Below are positions 8,119 to 15,601 of a DNA stretch of 37,399 nucleotides, one piece after another. This DNA is from Rubneribacter badeniensis (GTDB lineage: Bacteria; Actinomycetota; Coriobacteriia; Coriobacteriales; Eggerthellaceae). The notes beneath the pieces are model-generated. The model saw nothing but the letters and a program-made list of their open reading frames with translations. It was not told the origin of the DNA and ran no database searches. The first letter of the stretch is position 1. Each line of letters begins with the position of its first letter. The translations under genes and the position numbers were made by a program. The DNA is taken from positions 1-37,399 of the forward strand of contig NZ_PPEL01000019.1 of NCBI RefSeq assembly GCF_002899695.1. The letters run 5' to 3'.

Positions 8119-8784
8119 TTACCCCTCGAGGGCCAGGTCGGTGGCCGCGAACTTGCCCTGGTCGTTGAGCGATCCGGTCAGAACGAGGCTCGTGCCGTCG
8201 CCCACGTCCTCGGGGATCGCGCCGTCATAGAGCACGGAAAGCTCGTCTTTGCTCTCAGGGTCGACGAGAACAAGGCGCTCGCCCGAGCCCGCCGTGGCGA
8301 GCGTGCCGGCCTTCACCTCGCCTGCCACCTTGACGGGCTTGCCCACGACCTCCTCGCCGTACTCGAGCAGGCGCGTGATCGTAAGGGCCTCGGAAGCGTT
8401 CTCGTACTTCGACGGGCACTTCGTAACGAGCTCGCTGGCATGGAGCACGCCGTCTTCGCCGATCTTGCCCGTGCAGATGGCCGTCACGTCGTTGCCGAAC
8501 GTGGCGGACACGCCGCCGTTGTAGCGCACCCTCAGCTCTTGGGAGGGGTCGCCATCGGGATCGTAGATGGAGAAGGTCAGCACGTTGTCGTTCGTCTCGA
8601 ACGAGTTCTCGACGACGTTGCCGGTCACCTGGATCTTCTGATCTGCGAAATCGCCGGTCACGGCATCTGCCACCGTCACCGCCTTCGCCGAGCTCGCCCC
8701 GCCCACGACGGCCAGGATGACGATCAGCACGATGACGATGATGCCGGTCACCATGCCCATGCGGCGCTTCGTTTTCGTGTTCAC
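8119..8784 (-). CDS. ccmE: Heme chaperone CcmE, Cys-type, with a second OB-like repeat
   Basis: Membrane-anchored chaperone that carries heme covalently to CcmF. It starts at GTG with GAGGAGG upstream. After one N-terminal span (about residues 10-28) comes an OB-fold domain ending in TKCPSKY: Cys123-x3-Tyr127, the CxxxY form of the heme-attachment motif known from sulfate reducers and Gram-positives, instead of the HxxxY of E. coli. A second segment (about residues 147-221) repeats the same pattern: PVKVAGEV, LVLVDPESKDELSVLYDG and a closing GKFAATDLALEG match KIQVTGNV, FSIYDPDGDPSQELRVRYNG and GVLHASELVTKC. The 221-residue length versus about 150-160 for typical CcmE is explained by this repeat. 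First gene of the ccm run. Confidence 0.9.
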   Translation of the reverse strand: MNTKTKRRMGMVTGIIVIVLIVILAVVGGASSAKAVTVADAVTGDFADQKIQVTGNVVENSFETNDNVLTFSIYDPDGDPSQELRVRYNGGVSATFGNDVTAICTGKIGEDGVLHASELVTKCPSKYENASEALTITRLLEYGEEVVGKPVKVAGEVKAGTLATAGSGERLVLVDPESKDELSVLYDGAIPEDVGDGTSLVLTGSLNDQGKFAATDLALEG

Positions 8785-8977
8785 GTTCGCCTCCTCGAAT
8801 GATTCTCTCTCGCGGTCATTTTCACGTACCTCAAAGTTCCGAAGAGCGCAATGGCGCGGAATTCAAAGATTCACCACGGGGCCGCGCCGCCTCGCTCCGA
8901 CCGCGCGTCGCGCAATGCAAAACGGCGGCGCATTGCGGGTTGTCGAGCGGCCATTTCGTTCTTCGGACCTTTGACAA

Positions 8978-9018
8978 GGGAGCCCGTCCAAGCGCTCGCG
9001 CGCTTGAGGCGGGCTCCC
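8978..9018 (-). terminator. Terminator-like hairpin after the pentaheme cytochrome gene
   Basis: GGGAGCCCG (8978-8986) pairs with CGGGCTCCC (9010-9018) with a second pairing CAAGCGC/GCGCTTG inside. On the minus strand it is followed by TTGTC, a weak T-run. It lies about 55 bases past the stop of the gene at 9073. Confidence 0.6.
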
Positions 9019-9072
9019 TCTCGCTATTCGGTTCTCCGTCCGTCACCGGACATCGAAATCGCGCCGTGCGGC

Positions 9073-9777
9073 CTACGCGCCCTGAAGCTTGTTGGCCTCG
9101 GCCGTCGTCAGCCAGCCGGCGGGCAGCTTGCTCTCAGTGTGGCACTGCGTGCAGTAGTCCACGGAAGCGCGGTGCGCCTTGTGGCACTCGCTGCAGTCGA
9201 TCTCGCCGTGCTGCGCCACATGCGGATTGTAGTCCATGTCCGCCGTCATCTCCGCGAGGTCGTCGCGCGTGAGGTTGTGGCAGGACTCGTTCAGGCAGAA
9301 CTGATCGCCCTCGAGGCCGCGGGCCTCGGTGAGGTCGTCCACGCCGCGCTCCTCGAGCGGGTACACGTAGTTGCCCGTGACCCAGTTGATGCCCTCGTTG
9401 ATCTGCTCGCTCAGCGTCGGAACGTGGCAGCCCATGCAGGTCGTGCCCTCCTGGGCGCGATGCGTGGCGGCCAGCATGCTGGACGCGTCCGCAACCTCGT
9501 TGCCCCACTTGTCGGTGGACGGCTGGCCCGGCTCCGCCTCGTAGGTGGGCAGGTACGGATCCATCGGCGTGTGGCAGATGGCGTTGCAGAAGCTCGGTTG
9601 CTCGTGCCAAACCCAGAAGCCGGCACCGGCTGCAATCAAGACGACCACCACGACGCCCACGACGATCGGCCACTTCTTCTTTCCCTTTTTCTTGGGAGCG
9701 GCTTCCTCGGTCATGGGAGCATCGTCGTTGGCGGCTGCCTCGGTGGCGGCTTCCACTTTGGTCTCCTCTTCGCTCAT
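9073..9777 (-). CDS. nrfH: NrfH/NapC-like membrane-anchored pentaheme cytochrome c
   Basis: Likely passes electrons from menaquinol to the nitrite reductase encoded upstream. The 234 residues start with a charged cytoplasmic N-terminus, one membrane span (about 37-56), then an extracytoplasmic part with five heme-binding sites: CNAICH at 64-69 (CX3CH), CMGCH at 114-118, CLNESCH at 161-167 (CX4CH), CSECH at 195-199 and CTQCH at 209-213. Standard NrfH has four hemes; the first site with HTPMD resembles the heme-1 region of the NapC/NrfH family with one extra residue. It follows nrfA on the same strand after 490 bases, the reverse of the usual nrfHA order. A different partner reductase is possible. 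Confidence 0.85.
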   Translation of the reverse strand: MSEEETKVEAATEAAANDDAPMTEEAAPKKKGKKKWPIVVGVVVVVLIAAGAGFWVWHEQPSFCNAICHTPMDPYLPTYEAEPGQPSTDKWGNEVADASSMLAATHRAQEGTTCMGCHVPTLSEQINEGINWVTGNYVYPLEERGVDDLTEARGLEGDQFCLNESCHNLTRDDLAEMTADMDYNPHVAQHGEIDCSECHKAHRASVDYCTQCHTESKLPAGWLTTAEANKLQGA

Positions 9778-10269
9778 GCTCTCTTAACCCCCTTTCTTCT
9801 TCTCTCGAGCTTGCATCTCCACTCGTCTCTCGCATCGAAGCGTTGCCGGATCGACTCCGAACGGAGACACAAGCACTTTACCACATGCATCCTAGCGTTC
9901 ATGCGACAAAAAACCTATCACCCATTTGGGGGGAATTAGCCCGAAACACCCCCGTTTTTCGTGTGAGTCGGCCTTTTTTCGCCCTCTTTCGCCCCCGAAG
10001 GGCGAGATGTCGAAAAAGCGGAAACGGAGCCCCGTCGCCCTTGCGCGGCGCAAGGGCGACGGACCCTCGGCAACACGGCCGAACGTGGACGGGTGGCGAA
10101 ACCGTCCTTGGAGGGGCGGGCGCAAGAAGCGAACGCGTCGCACCTTGCGCGGAGCAACCTCCGCCCCTCCCTTCTCCGCCTCCACGGCGTCCGAGGTTCG
10201 CGAAGCGAACCCGGACGCACGTGCGGCGCGCGCCTTCGAGAAGCCGATTCGCATCGGACTCGACGACGG
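9778..10269. other. Intergenic stretch with strong palindromes
   Basis: No supported gene in 490 bases between nrfA and nrfH. It contains a 15-bp perfect inverted repeat (10032-10046 with 10048-10062), a second hairpin at 10087-10107, and a GGGCGA/TCGCCC hairpin around 9977-10007 flanked by T- and A-runs. These may end the nrfA transcript or protect its 3' end from decay. The 60 bases before nrfH carry only a pyrimidine-rich leader. Confidence 0.5.
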
Positions 10270-11604
10270 CTAGGCGAGCAGCGCCAGCCCCTCGTCGACC
10301 GCGGCCTCGGCCTTGTCGAGCGTTTCGCGGGTCAGCACGGAGTTGTGCGCGCCCTCGCTGTTCTCGACCATCACGAAATCCCAGTAGAACTGGGCGTTGC
10401 GCTGCAGCGTCCACAGGGTCTGAAGCTCTTCGGAGGCAGCCGGAACTTCGCCACCCGCCTCCTTGGCGGCCTTGATGGCGGCGATCTCGTCAGCGTAGCG
10501 CTCGGCAACCTGCTTGGTCATCTGCTCGATCTTCTCGCTGATCGACGTCACGCGCTCCTCTTCTTCGGCCTGGATGTCCTTGACCTTCGTCGCGAGATCG
10601 TCGTGGCACTCGCTGCAGTTGCTTTCAACGAGCTGCTGGTTCTCAAGCGGGCTCGTCCAGTTGTGCGAGGTGTACTCGCCATCCTCGCCCTCGACGGTGC
10701 CCATGTGGCAGTCGGCGCAGCTGTAGCCCTGCTTGGCCATGGGAGCCATGTCGCCGCCGTACATCGTCTCGAACTCGGTGTGCTGCACCTTGATCATCGG
10801 AGCGAGCGTGTCGGCATGCTCCCAATCCTTGTAGCCGCGCTCATCGTAGTACGCCAAGATGGCGTCGGGCGTCATCTCGTCGGTGCCCTCGTAGGGGTTG
10901 GTGGTGACCTTCGTGTCGGGATCGAAGTAGTACTCGTTGTGGCACTGGCCGCACACCTGGGACTCCATGGGAACCTCGCTTGCCTCGCCGTAGTCGCTCC
11001 CGAGCGACTTGACGAAGTACTGCCCGGTCACGCTCAGCGACTGGGGCTCGTTCTCATGGCAGTTGTAGCAGCTGATCGGCTCGGTGAACTCGCCGATCAT
11101 GTCGTTGAACTTCTCGGTGTACACCTCGTCGCCCTCGCTGTTGACCTTCGCGGTGAACTGGGGCGTCTTGCAGGTGATGCAGTTCGCCAACTGCTCTTTC
11201 TGCGTGGTGCGCGGCGTCTCCTTCACGCTTTGGAGCGCATAGACGTGGCTGGACGCCTCGTCGTAGCCCAGCGCGAACGCGTAGCCCTTGTACATCGTGT
11301 TCAGGGCCGGGTACAGCTCCAGGTAGTCGTGCTTGCCGGAGTCGGGCGAATTCGCCTCGTTCTCCATGTAGGAGCTGTACTGATAGGGGTAGACGTCCTT
11401 CCATGCCTCGGCGGTGACCACGCCGTATTCGTCTGCCTTGGGCGTCCCCTCCTGCTGGGGAAGCTTGGCGTTGCTCGTTGCGGCAGCGTCGTCGCCCGCG
11501 TCGGTCGCGGACTGCGGCGCGCAGGCAGCGAGGCCTGCAACCAGGCCGAACGCGCACAGCGAGGCGCCCCAGAGCGCAACCTTGTTCCTCTTGACTTTCG
11601 TCAT
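10270..11604 (-). CDS. nrfA: Ammonia-forming cytochrome c nitrite reductase (lipoprotein)
   Basis: Reduces nitrite to ammonium with six electrons on the outer side of the membrane. The 444 residues carry the diagnostic catalytic heme site CITCK (142-146, lysine as heme ligand) and four CXXCH sites: 179-183, 218-222, 296-300 and 330-334. The Tyr after CGQCHNEY and the His in KVQHTEFE correspond to active-site residues of the family. The N-terminus is a signal peptide with a lipobox (LAAC, Cys28), so the protein is probably lipid-anchored rather than free. The start at 11604 is chosen over an upstream in-frame one because AAGGAGGAG stands before it and the signal peptide begins there. Followed by the nrfH-like gene and the ccm cluster. 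Confidence 0.95.
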   Translation of the reverse strand: MTKVKRNKVALWGASLCAFGLVAGLAACAPQSATDAGDDAAATSNAKLPQQEGTPKADEYGVVTAEAWKDVYPYQYSSYMENEANSPDSGKHDYLELYPALNTMYKGYAFALGYDEASSHVYALQSVKETPRTTQKEQLANCITCKTPQFTAKVNSEGDEVYTEKFNDMIGEFTEPISCYNCHENEPQSLSVTGQYFVKSLGSDYGEASEVPMESQVCGQCHNEYYFDPDTKVTTNPYEGTDEMTPDAILAYYDERGYKDWEHADTLAPMIKVQHTEFETMYGGDMAPMAKQGYSCADCHMGTVEGEDGEYTSHNWTSPLENQQLVESNCSECHDDLATKVKDIQAEEEERVTSISEKIEQMTKQVAERYADEIAAIKAAKEAGGEVPAASEELQTLWTLQRNAQFYWDFVMVENSEGAHNSVLTRETLDKAEAAVDEGLALLA

Positions 11605-11923
11605 GAGCTCTCCTCCTTTCGTCTGGCGGTCACTCCTCCACGAAATATACATGGTTCTGCGCGGCGAGGCGATAGCCCCTGCTGCGTGTCAGGGAGTTTC
11701 CCGGCTAAATAAGGGGAAAACCCTAAGCTGACTTATCAGCGAGTTGCCGGATGCGCGTGCGGCGTTGCGGCGAGCCCCGCGTCGAATCGCCCCACGCAAC
11801 GAGGCGGCATCACGTCGCGCACGGAAAACCGTTCTACGCCGAATGCTTGGTCGAAGCGATGTATCGGGAACGGGGAAGGAAGAGAACTCTGCAAGCCCTC
11901 TGGCGTACAGGGCCACGAACAGC
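11605..11923. other. Intergenic stretch upstream of nrfA
   Basis: No gene is seen. It should hold the nrfA promoter. TATATT on the minus strand near 11645-11650 could be a -10 box but has no good -35. A small palindrome, GCTGA/TCAGC, lies at 11727-11740. Confidence 0.4.
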
Positions 11924-11949
11924 AAAAAGCCGGAGTAGCGATCTCCGGC
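11924..11949 (-). terminator. Rho-independent terminator of tRNA-Ala
   Basis: GCCGGAG (11929-11935) pairs with CTCCGGC (11943-11949) with a 7-base loop; on the minus strand it is followed by TTTTT. It lies 11 bases past the 3' end of the tRNA. Confidence 0.85.
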
Positions 11950-11960
11950 TTTGGTTTCCG

Positions 11961-12036
11961 TGGTGGAGATGATGGGATTCGAACCCACGACCCCCACGTT
12001 GCGAACGTGATGCTCTCCCAGCTGAGCTACATCCCC
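11961..12036 (-). tRNA. tRNA-Ala, anticodon CGC
   Basis: A complete 76-base cloverleaf on the minus strand including an encoded CCA end. The acceptor stem GGGGATG pairs with CATCTCC and contains the G3:U70 wobble pair that identifies alanine tRNAs. The anticodon loop TTCGCAA gives CGC, reading GCG codons, which are frequent in this GC-rich sequence. The T-arm has GGTTCGAATCC. It is flanked by a promoter upstream and a terminator downstream, so it is a single-gene transcript. Confidence 0.97.
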
Positions 12037-12068
12037 ACGGGGTTATGCGCGCTCTCGCGCGAGGACAC

Positions 12069-12097
12069 ATTTTGCCTGTATCGATGCGTTTTGTCAA
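12069..12097 (-). promoter_or_regulatory. Promoter of tRNA-Ala
   Basis: On the minus strand TTGACA (12092-12097), a 17-base spacer and CAAAAT (12069-12074). Transcription would begin about 25 bases before the tRNA 5' end. Confidence 0.65.
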
Positions 12098-12136
12098 ACG
12101 GAAATTTGCACGGAACCGCGAAATACACACGAACAG

Positions 12137-12373
12137 CTAGTCGTCGGGGAAGACGCGACGATACTCGTCCCATGTCATATGTTCGAGAATATCCCCCGGC
12201 TGGCAGTCAAGCACCTCGCACAGCATGTCGAGTGTGCTGAAGCGAACAGCGCGAATCTTTCCGGTCTTGATGCGCGAAAGGTTCACGTTGGTAATGCCCA
12301 CCTTCTCCGCCAGCTCGTTGAGGGAAATACCGCGGTCGGCCATGATGCGATCGAGCCTGAGAACGATTGGCAT
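12137..12373 (-). CDS. Small Xre/Cro-type regulator (YozG-like)
   Basis: A 78-residue helix-turn-helix protein: ISLNELAEKVGITNVNLSRIKTG forms the HTH (about residues 16-38), followed by the dimerising LDMLCEVLDCQPGDILEH segment common in this family. Such regulators are usually encoded beside DUF2975 membrane proteins, and one lies directly upstream here with only 9 bases between its stop and this ATG. The start at 12373 has AGGTGGG upstream; a GTG three codons earlier overlaps that site. It probably controls its own two-gene operon; its other targets are unknown. Confidence 0.88.
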   Translation of the reverse strand: MPIVLRLDRIMADRGISLNELAEKVGITNVNLSRIKTGKIRAVRFSTLDMLCEVLDCQPGDILEHMTWDEYRRVFPDD

Positions 12374-12382
12374 CGATCCCAC

Positions 12383-12916
12383 CTACAACGTCTCGTCCGA
12401 GAATTCCTGCAAGAGGACGCCATATTTGAACACGAACGAGAAAGCGAAAACTACAGCTGCAGCTATAAAGGGAGCGAAATTGATTGTAATGACAGGATCT
12501 TCCATCGCCGAATAACGCCCATCATAATGCAAGAATGCCGCATTACAAGATATTCCAAAATCGATGATCGCATATCCGACAAGCGCCAAAGACATTTTGC
12601 GAAGCCGCCTAACCTGAATCATGGAAAACGGTGATTCCCCATTCGCGGCATCAGAGAACACCTTAATGAGAATCGCTAACATTACCCCAATAACCACGCC
12701 ATCGAGAATGTAAAGAAATAGGCCTACAACGCTAATATTGCCAACACTGAAAAACGAGTTGAGATTCATTAGCGAGCAAGCCATAAAAAGGGACGAAACA
12801 GTCCACCAAAAACAGAACACGAGAAATATGGACTTCATCGCAAAATTCAAAAACTTGCACACCTTGCATACTTTTGACAATGATTCCCTAGCATCATTCT
12901 CTTCTTGGTTTGGCAA
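12383..12916 (-). CDS. DUF2975 family membrane protein
   Basis: A 177-residue integral membrane protein with four predicted spans (about residues 25-48, 62-85, 110-130 and 143-165) and the charged loop ESPFSMIQVRRLRKMS typical of DUF2975. The function of the family is unknown; the usual pairing with a small Xre regulator is present. It starts at TTG, with AAGGAG 7 bases upstream; no in-frame ATG fits. Base composition is clearly more AT-rich than the neighbours, which suggests recent acquisition. Confidence 0.85.
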   Translation of the reverse strand: MPNQEENDARESLSKVCKVCKFLNFAMKSIFLVFCFWWTVSSLFMACSLMNLNSFFSVGNISVVGLFLYILDGVVIGVMLAILIKVFSDAANGESPFSMIQVRRLRKMSLALVGYAIIDFGISCNAAFLHYDGRYSAMEDPVITINFAPFIAAAVVFAFSFVFKYGVLLQEFSDETL

Positions 12917-12959
12917 AACTTCTCCTTCGACAGCAAAATGCGATTCACAGCTACACAGC

Positions 12960-12999
12960 CATCATAAAAGCGGCCTCAAGCGAGGCCGCTTTTATGATG
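12960..12999. terminator. Strong bidirectional terminator
   Basis: An 18-bp perfect inverted repeat (12960-12977 with 12982-12999, loop AAGC) with a GC core (GCGGCCTC) and a TTTT/AAAA outer part, so it can end transcripts from either side. On the minus strand it begins 3 bases after the stop codon of the 28-codon ORF at 13003-13089 and would end the radical SAM transcript. Confidence 0.85.
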
Positions 13000-13002
13000 T
13001 AG

Positions 13003-13089
13003 CTAGAACCCAATAGCGATACAAAAATTACCCGCTACACCAATTGGCGCGCAGACAGACCGCGTATCTCCATCGCTATAGAACAGCAT
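13003..13089 (-). CDS. Putative 28-residue RiPP precursor peptide
   Basis: A short ORF directly behind the radical SAM gene. AAAGGAGG (13098-13105) stands 8 bases before its ATG, and the stop codon of the radical SAM gene lies between the two, so translation is coupled. The stop TAG is 3 bases from an 18-bp terminator stem, so the peptide is the last cistron. The product has 28 residues, an acidic/polar first half and ends VCAPIGVAGNFCIAIGF with Cys13 and Cys23. Such small peptides next to SPASM maturases are substrates for cross-linking or cofactor formation (for example PqqA with PqqE, MftA with MftC). I do not recognise the family; the substrate role is inferred from position only. Confidence 0.7.
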   Translation of the reverse strand: MLFYSDGDTRSVCAPIGVAGNFCIAIGF

Positions 13090-13094
13090 ACGTC

Positions 13095-14462
13095 TCACCT
13101 CCTTTGATTGATCGAATCGGACATCATGCGGCCCAAAGCGTCGTAGAACGCCTGGGTCATGGCGCAGTACGAGTCTGGCGACTCGAGACTACCGGTAGAG
13201 AACAGTGAGCGGGCGCGACAGCCTCCCCCGCACAGATGAACGTAGCGGCACGTCGAGCAGCCCTCAAACTTTGAAGCGTCGAGGGACCGGAATCGTTGGG
13301 CGACGTCGCTCTCAAGCGCTTCGGCCAGCGAACCGGTGAACGCGTTGCCCATGGCAAGCTCGGGCCGCTGAAGCATATGGCACGGGTAGACGGTGCCGTC
13401 GGCGGCCACGCTCACCTCTTTGCAGCCGGCGCCGCAACTGCGCTTGACCGTGAGGTTGAGGCCCACGGGTGCATCGAGCAACGCAAGCGGCCGACCGCCA
13501 TCGAGCGTGAGCAAACCGCGTCCGAGGGCACACAGCTCGTCATCCCCAGGCAGCAACGGAACCAACACGTCGCTCGCCTCGCAGGAGAGCAGGCTGAAAT
13601 TGAGCGTGACGCCAAGCTCCTTCGCCAGCCGTACGTAAGCGGGAAGCTCGTCGAGGTTCTTCGCATGCACCGTGGGCAAGATGTGCGCAGGGATGCCCGC
13701 GGTCTGCACGTCGCGCACAGCCTGGACAAGCTGATCGAAACGTTGGCGACCGCGGATATGGGCCGGCGCGTCGGCTGAGCTGCCGTCGAACGAGACGGAC
13801 ACGCAATCGACATGCGGAGCAAGCCGCGCAAGCGCGTCTGCGGAAAGGCACATGCCGTTAGAAAGGACGGTCACCTTCGCGATGCCGGCGCGCTTCGCCC
13901 TTTCCACGATGTCGGGTAGGTCGGCGCGCAGAAACGGCTCCCCTCCCGATATGACGAGCTGCGCCACGCCTGCCGCAGCCAACTCGTCGACGGCATGGAG
14001 CACATGGTCAAGCGGAGCGTCGGCAAGGGCGTTGCGACCCGCATCGAACGAGTAGCAGCCGGCGCAGTCGAGGGTGCACCGCTGCGTGACGTGCAAGTAC
14101 GCCGCGACGACGCCCTCCTTCGCCCTCGCATCGCCATCTTTGCCCGACCGCGAGCACGTGAAGAACTCGCCCTTCATAAGATGCTCGAAAAGCGCCGGAT
14201 CGACGGCCGCCACATCCTCCTCGGGCACGTCCTCCTCGAACAGGCGCGCGCAGACGCCGGCCCCCTCCCGCGTAAGCCCGATCGCATAGCCCGTGTCGAG
14301 GGATCCCACCATGGGCACCCCTGCGAAATCGAACGACACCACCGCTTCGGCGAATCTCAACGCAGACTCCTCACCGTGCTCCTCTCGTACGGAGCACATA
14401 CTATACACCTTCGAGGGAGCCTTGAGCATGCGCGCGAGCGCGAACGTCCCGAAAACACGCAT
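13095..14462 (-). CDS. Radical SAM/SPASM peptide maturase-like protein
   Basis: A 455-residue radical SAM enzyme. Residues about 40-100 form an N-terminal domain (GSLDTGYAIGLTREG), possibly a PqqD-like peptide-recognition element. Then come the [4Fe-4S] motif C129-x3-C133-x2-C136, the glycine-rich LVISGGEPFL, and a C-terminal SPASM domain: CGAGCKEVSVAADGTVYPC followed by CSTCRYVHLCGGGC (CX2CX5CX3C) and a distal Cys. SPASM proteins bind two auxiliary clusters and commonly modify ribosomal peptides. The 28-codon ORF coupled to its 3' end is the likely substrate. Starts at 14462 or, with a better GAAGGTG site, at 14399. A LysR gene diverges upstream. An anaerobic sulfatase-maturase-like or protein-modifying role cannot be excluded. 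Confidence 0.88.
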   Translation of the reverse strand: MRVFGTFALARMLKAPSKVYSMCSVREEHGEESALRFAEAVVSFDFAGVPMVGSLDTGYAIGLTREGAGVCARLFEEDVPEEDVAAVDPALFEHLMKGEFFTCSRSGKDGDARAKEGVVAAYLHVTQRCTLDCAGCYSFDAGRNALADAPLDHVLHAVDELAAAGVAQLVISGGEPFLRADLPDIVERAKRAGIAKVTVLSNGMCLSADALARLAPHVDCVSVSFDGSSADAPAHIRGRQRFDQLVQAVRDVQTAGIPAHILPTVHAKNLDELPAYVRLAKELGVTLNFSLLSCEASDVLVPLLPGDDELCALGRGLLTLDGGRPLALLDAPVGLNLTVKRSCGAGCKEVSVAADGTVYPCHMLQRPELAMGNAFTGSLAEALESDVAQRFRSLDASKFEGCSTCRYVHLCGGGCRARSLFSTGSLESPDSYCAMTQAFYDALGRMMSDSINQRR

Positions 14463-14533
14463 GCTCCAACCATCTTCGTAATCGCATGGTTACATATCGT
14501 CGTTGTCGCTTGCCATCTGGGAGGATGATCTTT

Positions 14534-14579
14534 TTTATCATACGAAATGGCATGTTTGCTTTTAACGTTTTATGATAAA
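14534..14579. promoter_or_regulatory. Inverted repeat between radical SAM and LysR genes
   Basis: TTTATCATA (14534-14542) and TATGATAAA (14571-14579) form a 9-bp inverted repeat with 28 bases between, in an AT-rich divergent promoter region. On the minus strand TTAAAA-17-TATGAT overlaps the left arm and could be the radical SAM promoter. The arrangement fits a LysR binding site controlling both directions. Confidence 0.45.
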
Positions 14580-14621
14580 TTTGAGCCGTCGAAAATCCAA
14601 CAGCGACAGGAAAGCCGACCA

Positions 14622-15536
14622 GTGAACATCAACCAACTGGAATACTTCGTCACCACCGTGCGATGCGGCAGTTACTCCTTAGCCGCCCGAGAGTTATTCG
14701 TTGCACCGCAAACCGTCGCTAAAGCGGTAAACGATCTTGAACGAGAGCTGAACGTCAGCCTTTGCAGAAGATCGAGCAGAAGCATCGAGCCAACCCCGTT
14801 CGGACAAGTGTTCTCGACGCGGGCCTCCGAGATACTTTACCGTTTGACAGAGCTCGAGTCTCTTGCGAAACGCCAAACGCTATCTCAGACGGAAGAAGGC
14901 GTCGCAATGCTCGCAGTGGCTTATTCGCCGCACCGGGGAAACGCGATAAGCCCGAGCGACTTCGCGCCCTTCGACAGAAAGCACCCACGCATACGGCTCA
15001 GCAGGACTTACCGTCCGAGCGGAGCCTGCCTCGCCGCCCTTGAGGAGGGCGTGGTGGACGCGGCCATCGTCGCGGGACGCACGACGAGGCCCAACATCGT
15101 CTGCACGCGTCTGCTTTCGTTTCCCCTCAGCCTCGCGATCTCGCGAAACCACCCCTTGGCTCGCCAAGACAGCATCGATTTCGAAGACCTTCAAGGTACG
15201 CCGATCGCAGAGCCCGAAGACCTTCGCTACTGCCACAACGTCATCGCCGATCGTTTGCTCGCGCAAGGCGTCGAGCCGATCTTCACCGCCGTCCCTCCTC
15301 ATGTTACGGACCATCGACGGTTTCTCGATGAGAAGCGCGGTGCGTTCTTCGTCGTCAACGATCCCGCCCTCGTCGCACTCTACCCCGAGGCGGTCACGGT
15401 CCCCGTGGCCCCCGAAGACCCCGTGTCCATTCCGCTGTGCTTGGCATACGCGCAGAACAACGAGAACCGCGTGCTGCCCACCGTCGAAAGCTATCTGATC
15501 AACCTGGCCGCACGCATCCGCAAGCAGGGCCGATGA
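14622..15536 (+). CDS. LysR family transcriptional regulator
   Basis: A 304-residue regulator with an N-terminal winged HTH (residues 1-60: NINQLEYFVTTVRCGSYSLA, then APQTVAKAVNDLE) and a periplasmic-binding-like effector domain. The start is GTG at 14622, with AGGAAA upstream and the family's typical first residues; the frame is open 25 codons further but that part is not LysR-like. It is divergent from the radical SAM gene with an inverted repeat between them, so control of that cassette is the simplest inference. The effector is unknown. Confidence 0.9.
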   Translation: MNINQLEYFVTTVRCGSYSLAARELFVAPQTVAKAVNDLERELNVSLCRRSSRSIEPTPFGQVFSTRASEILYRLTELESLAKRQTLSQTEEGVAMLAVAYSPHRGNAISPSDFAPFDRKHPRIRLSRTYRPSGACLAALEEGVVDAAIVAGRTTRPNIVCTRLLSFPLSLAISRNHPLARQDSIDFEDLQGTPIAEPEDLRYCHNVIADRLLAQGVEPIFTAVPPHVTDHRRFLDEKRGAFFVVNDPALVALYPEAVTVPVAPEDPVSIPLCLAYAQNNENRVLPTVESYLINLAARIRKQGR

Positions 15537-15601
15537 CCGCCCGAAGGCCTTGTGGCCCGAACGCTTCGCGCATCGTGCGGACCGAGTAGAAAGGACGCCG
15601 T

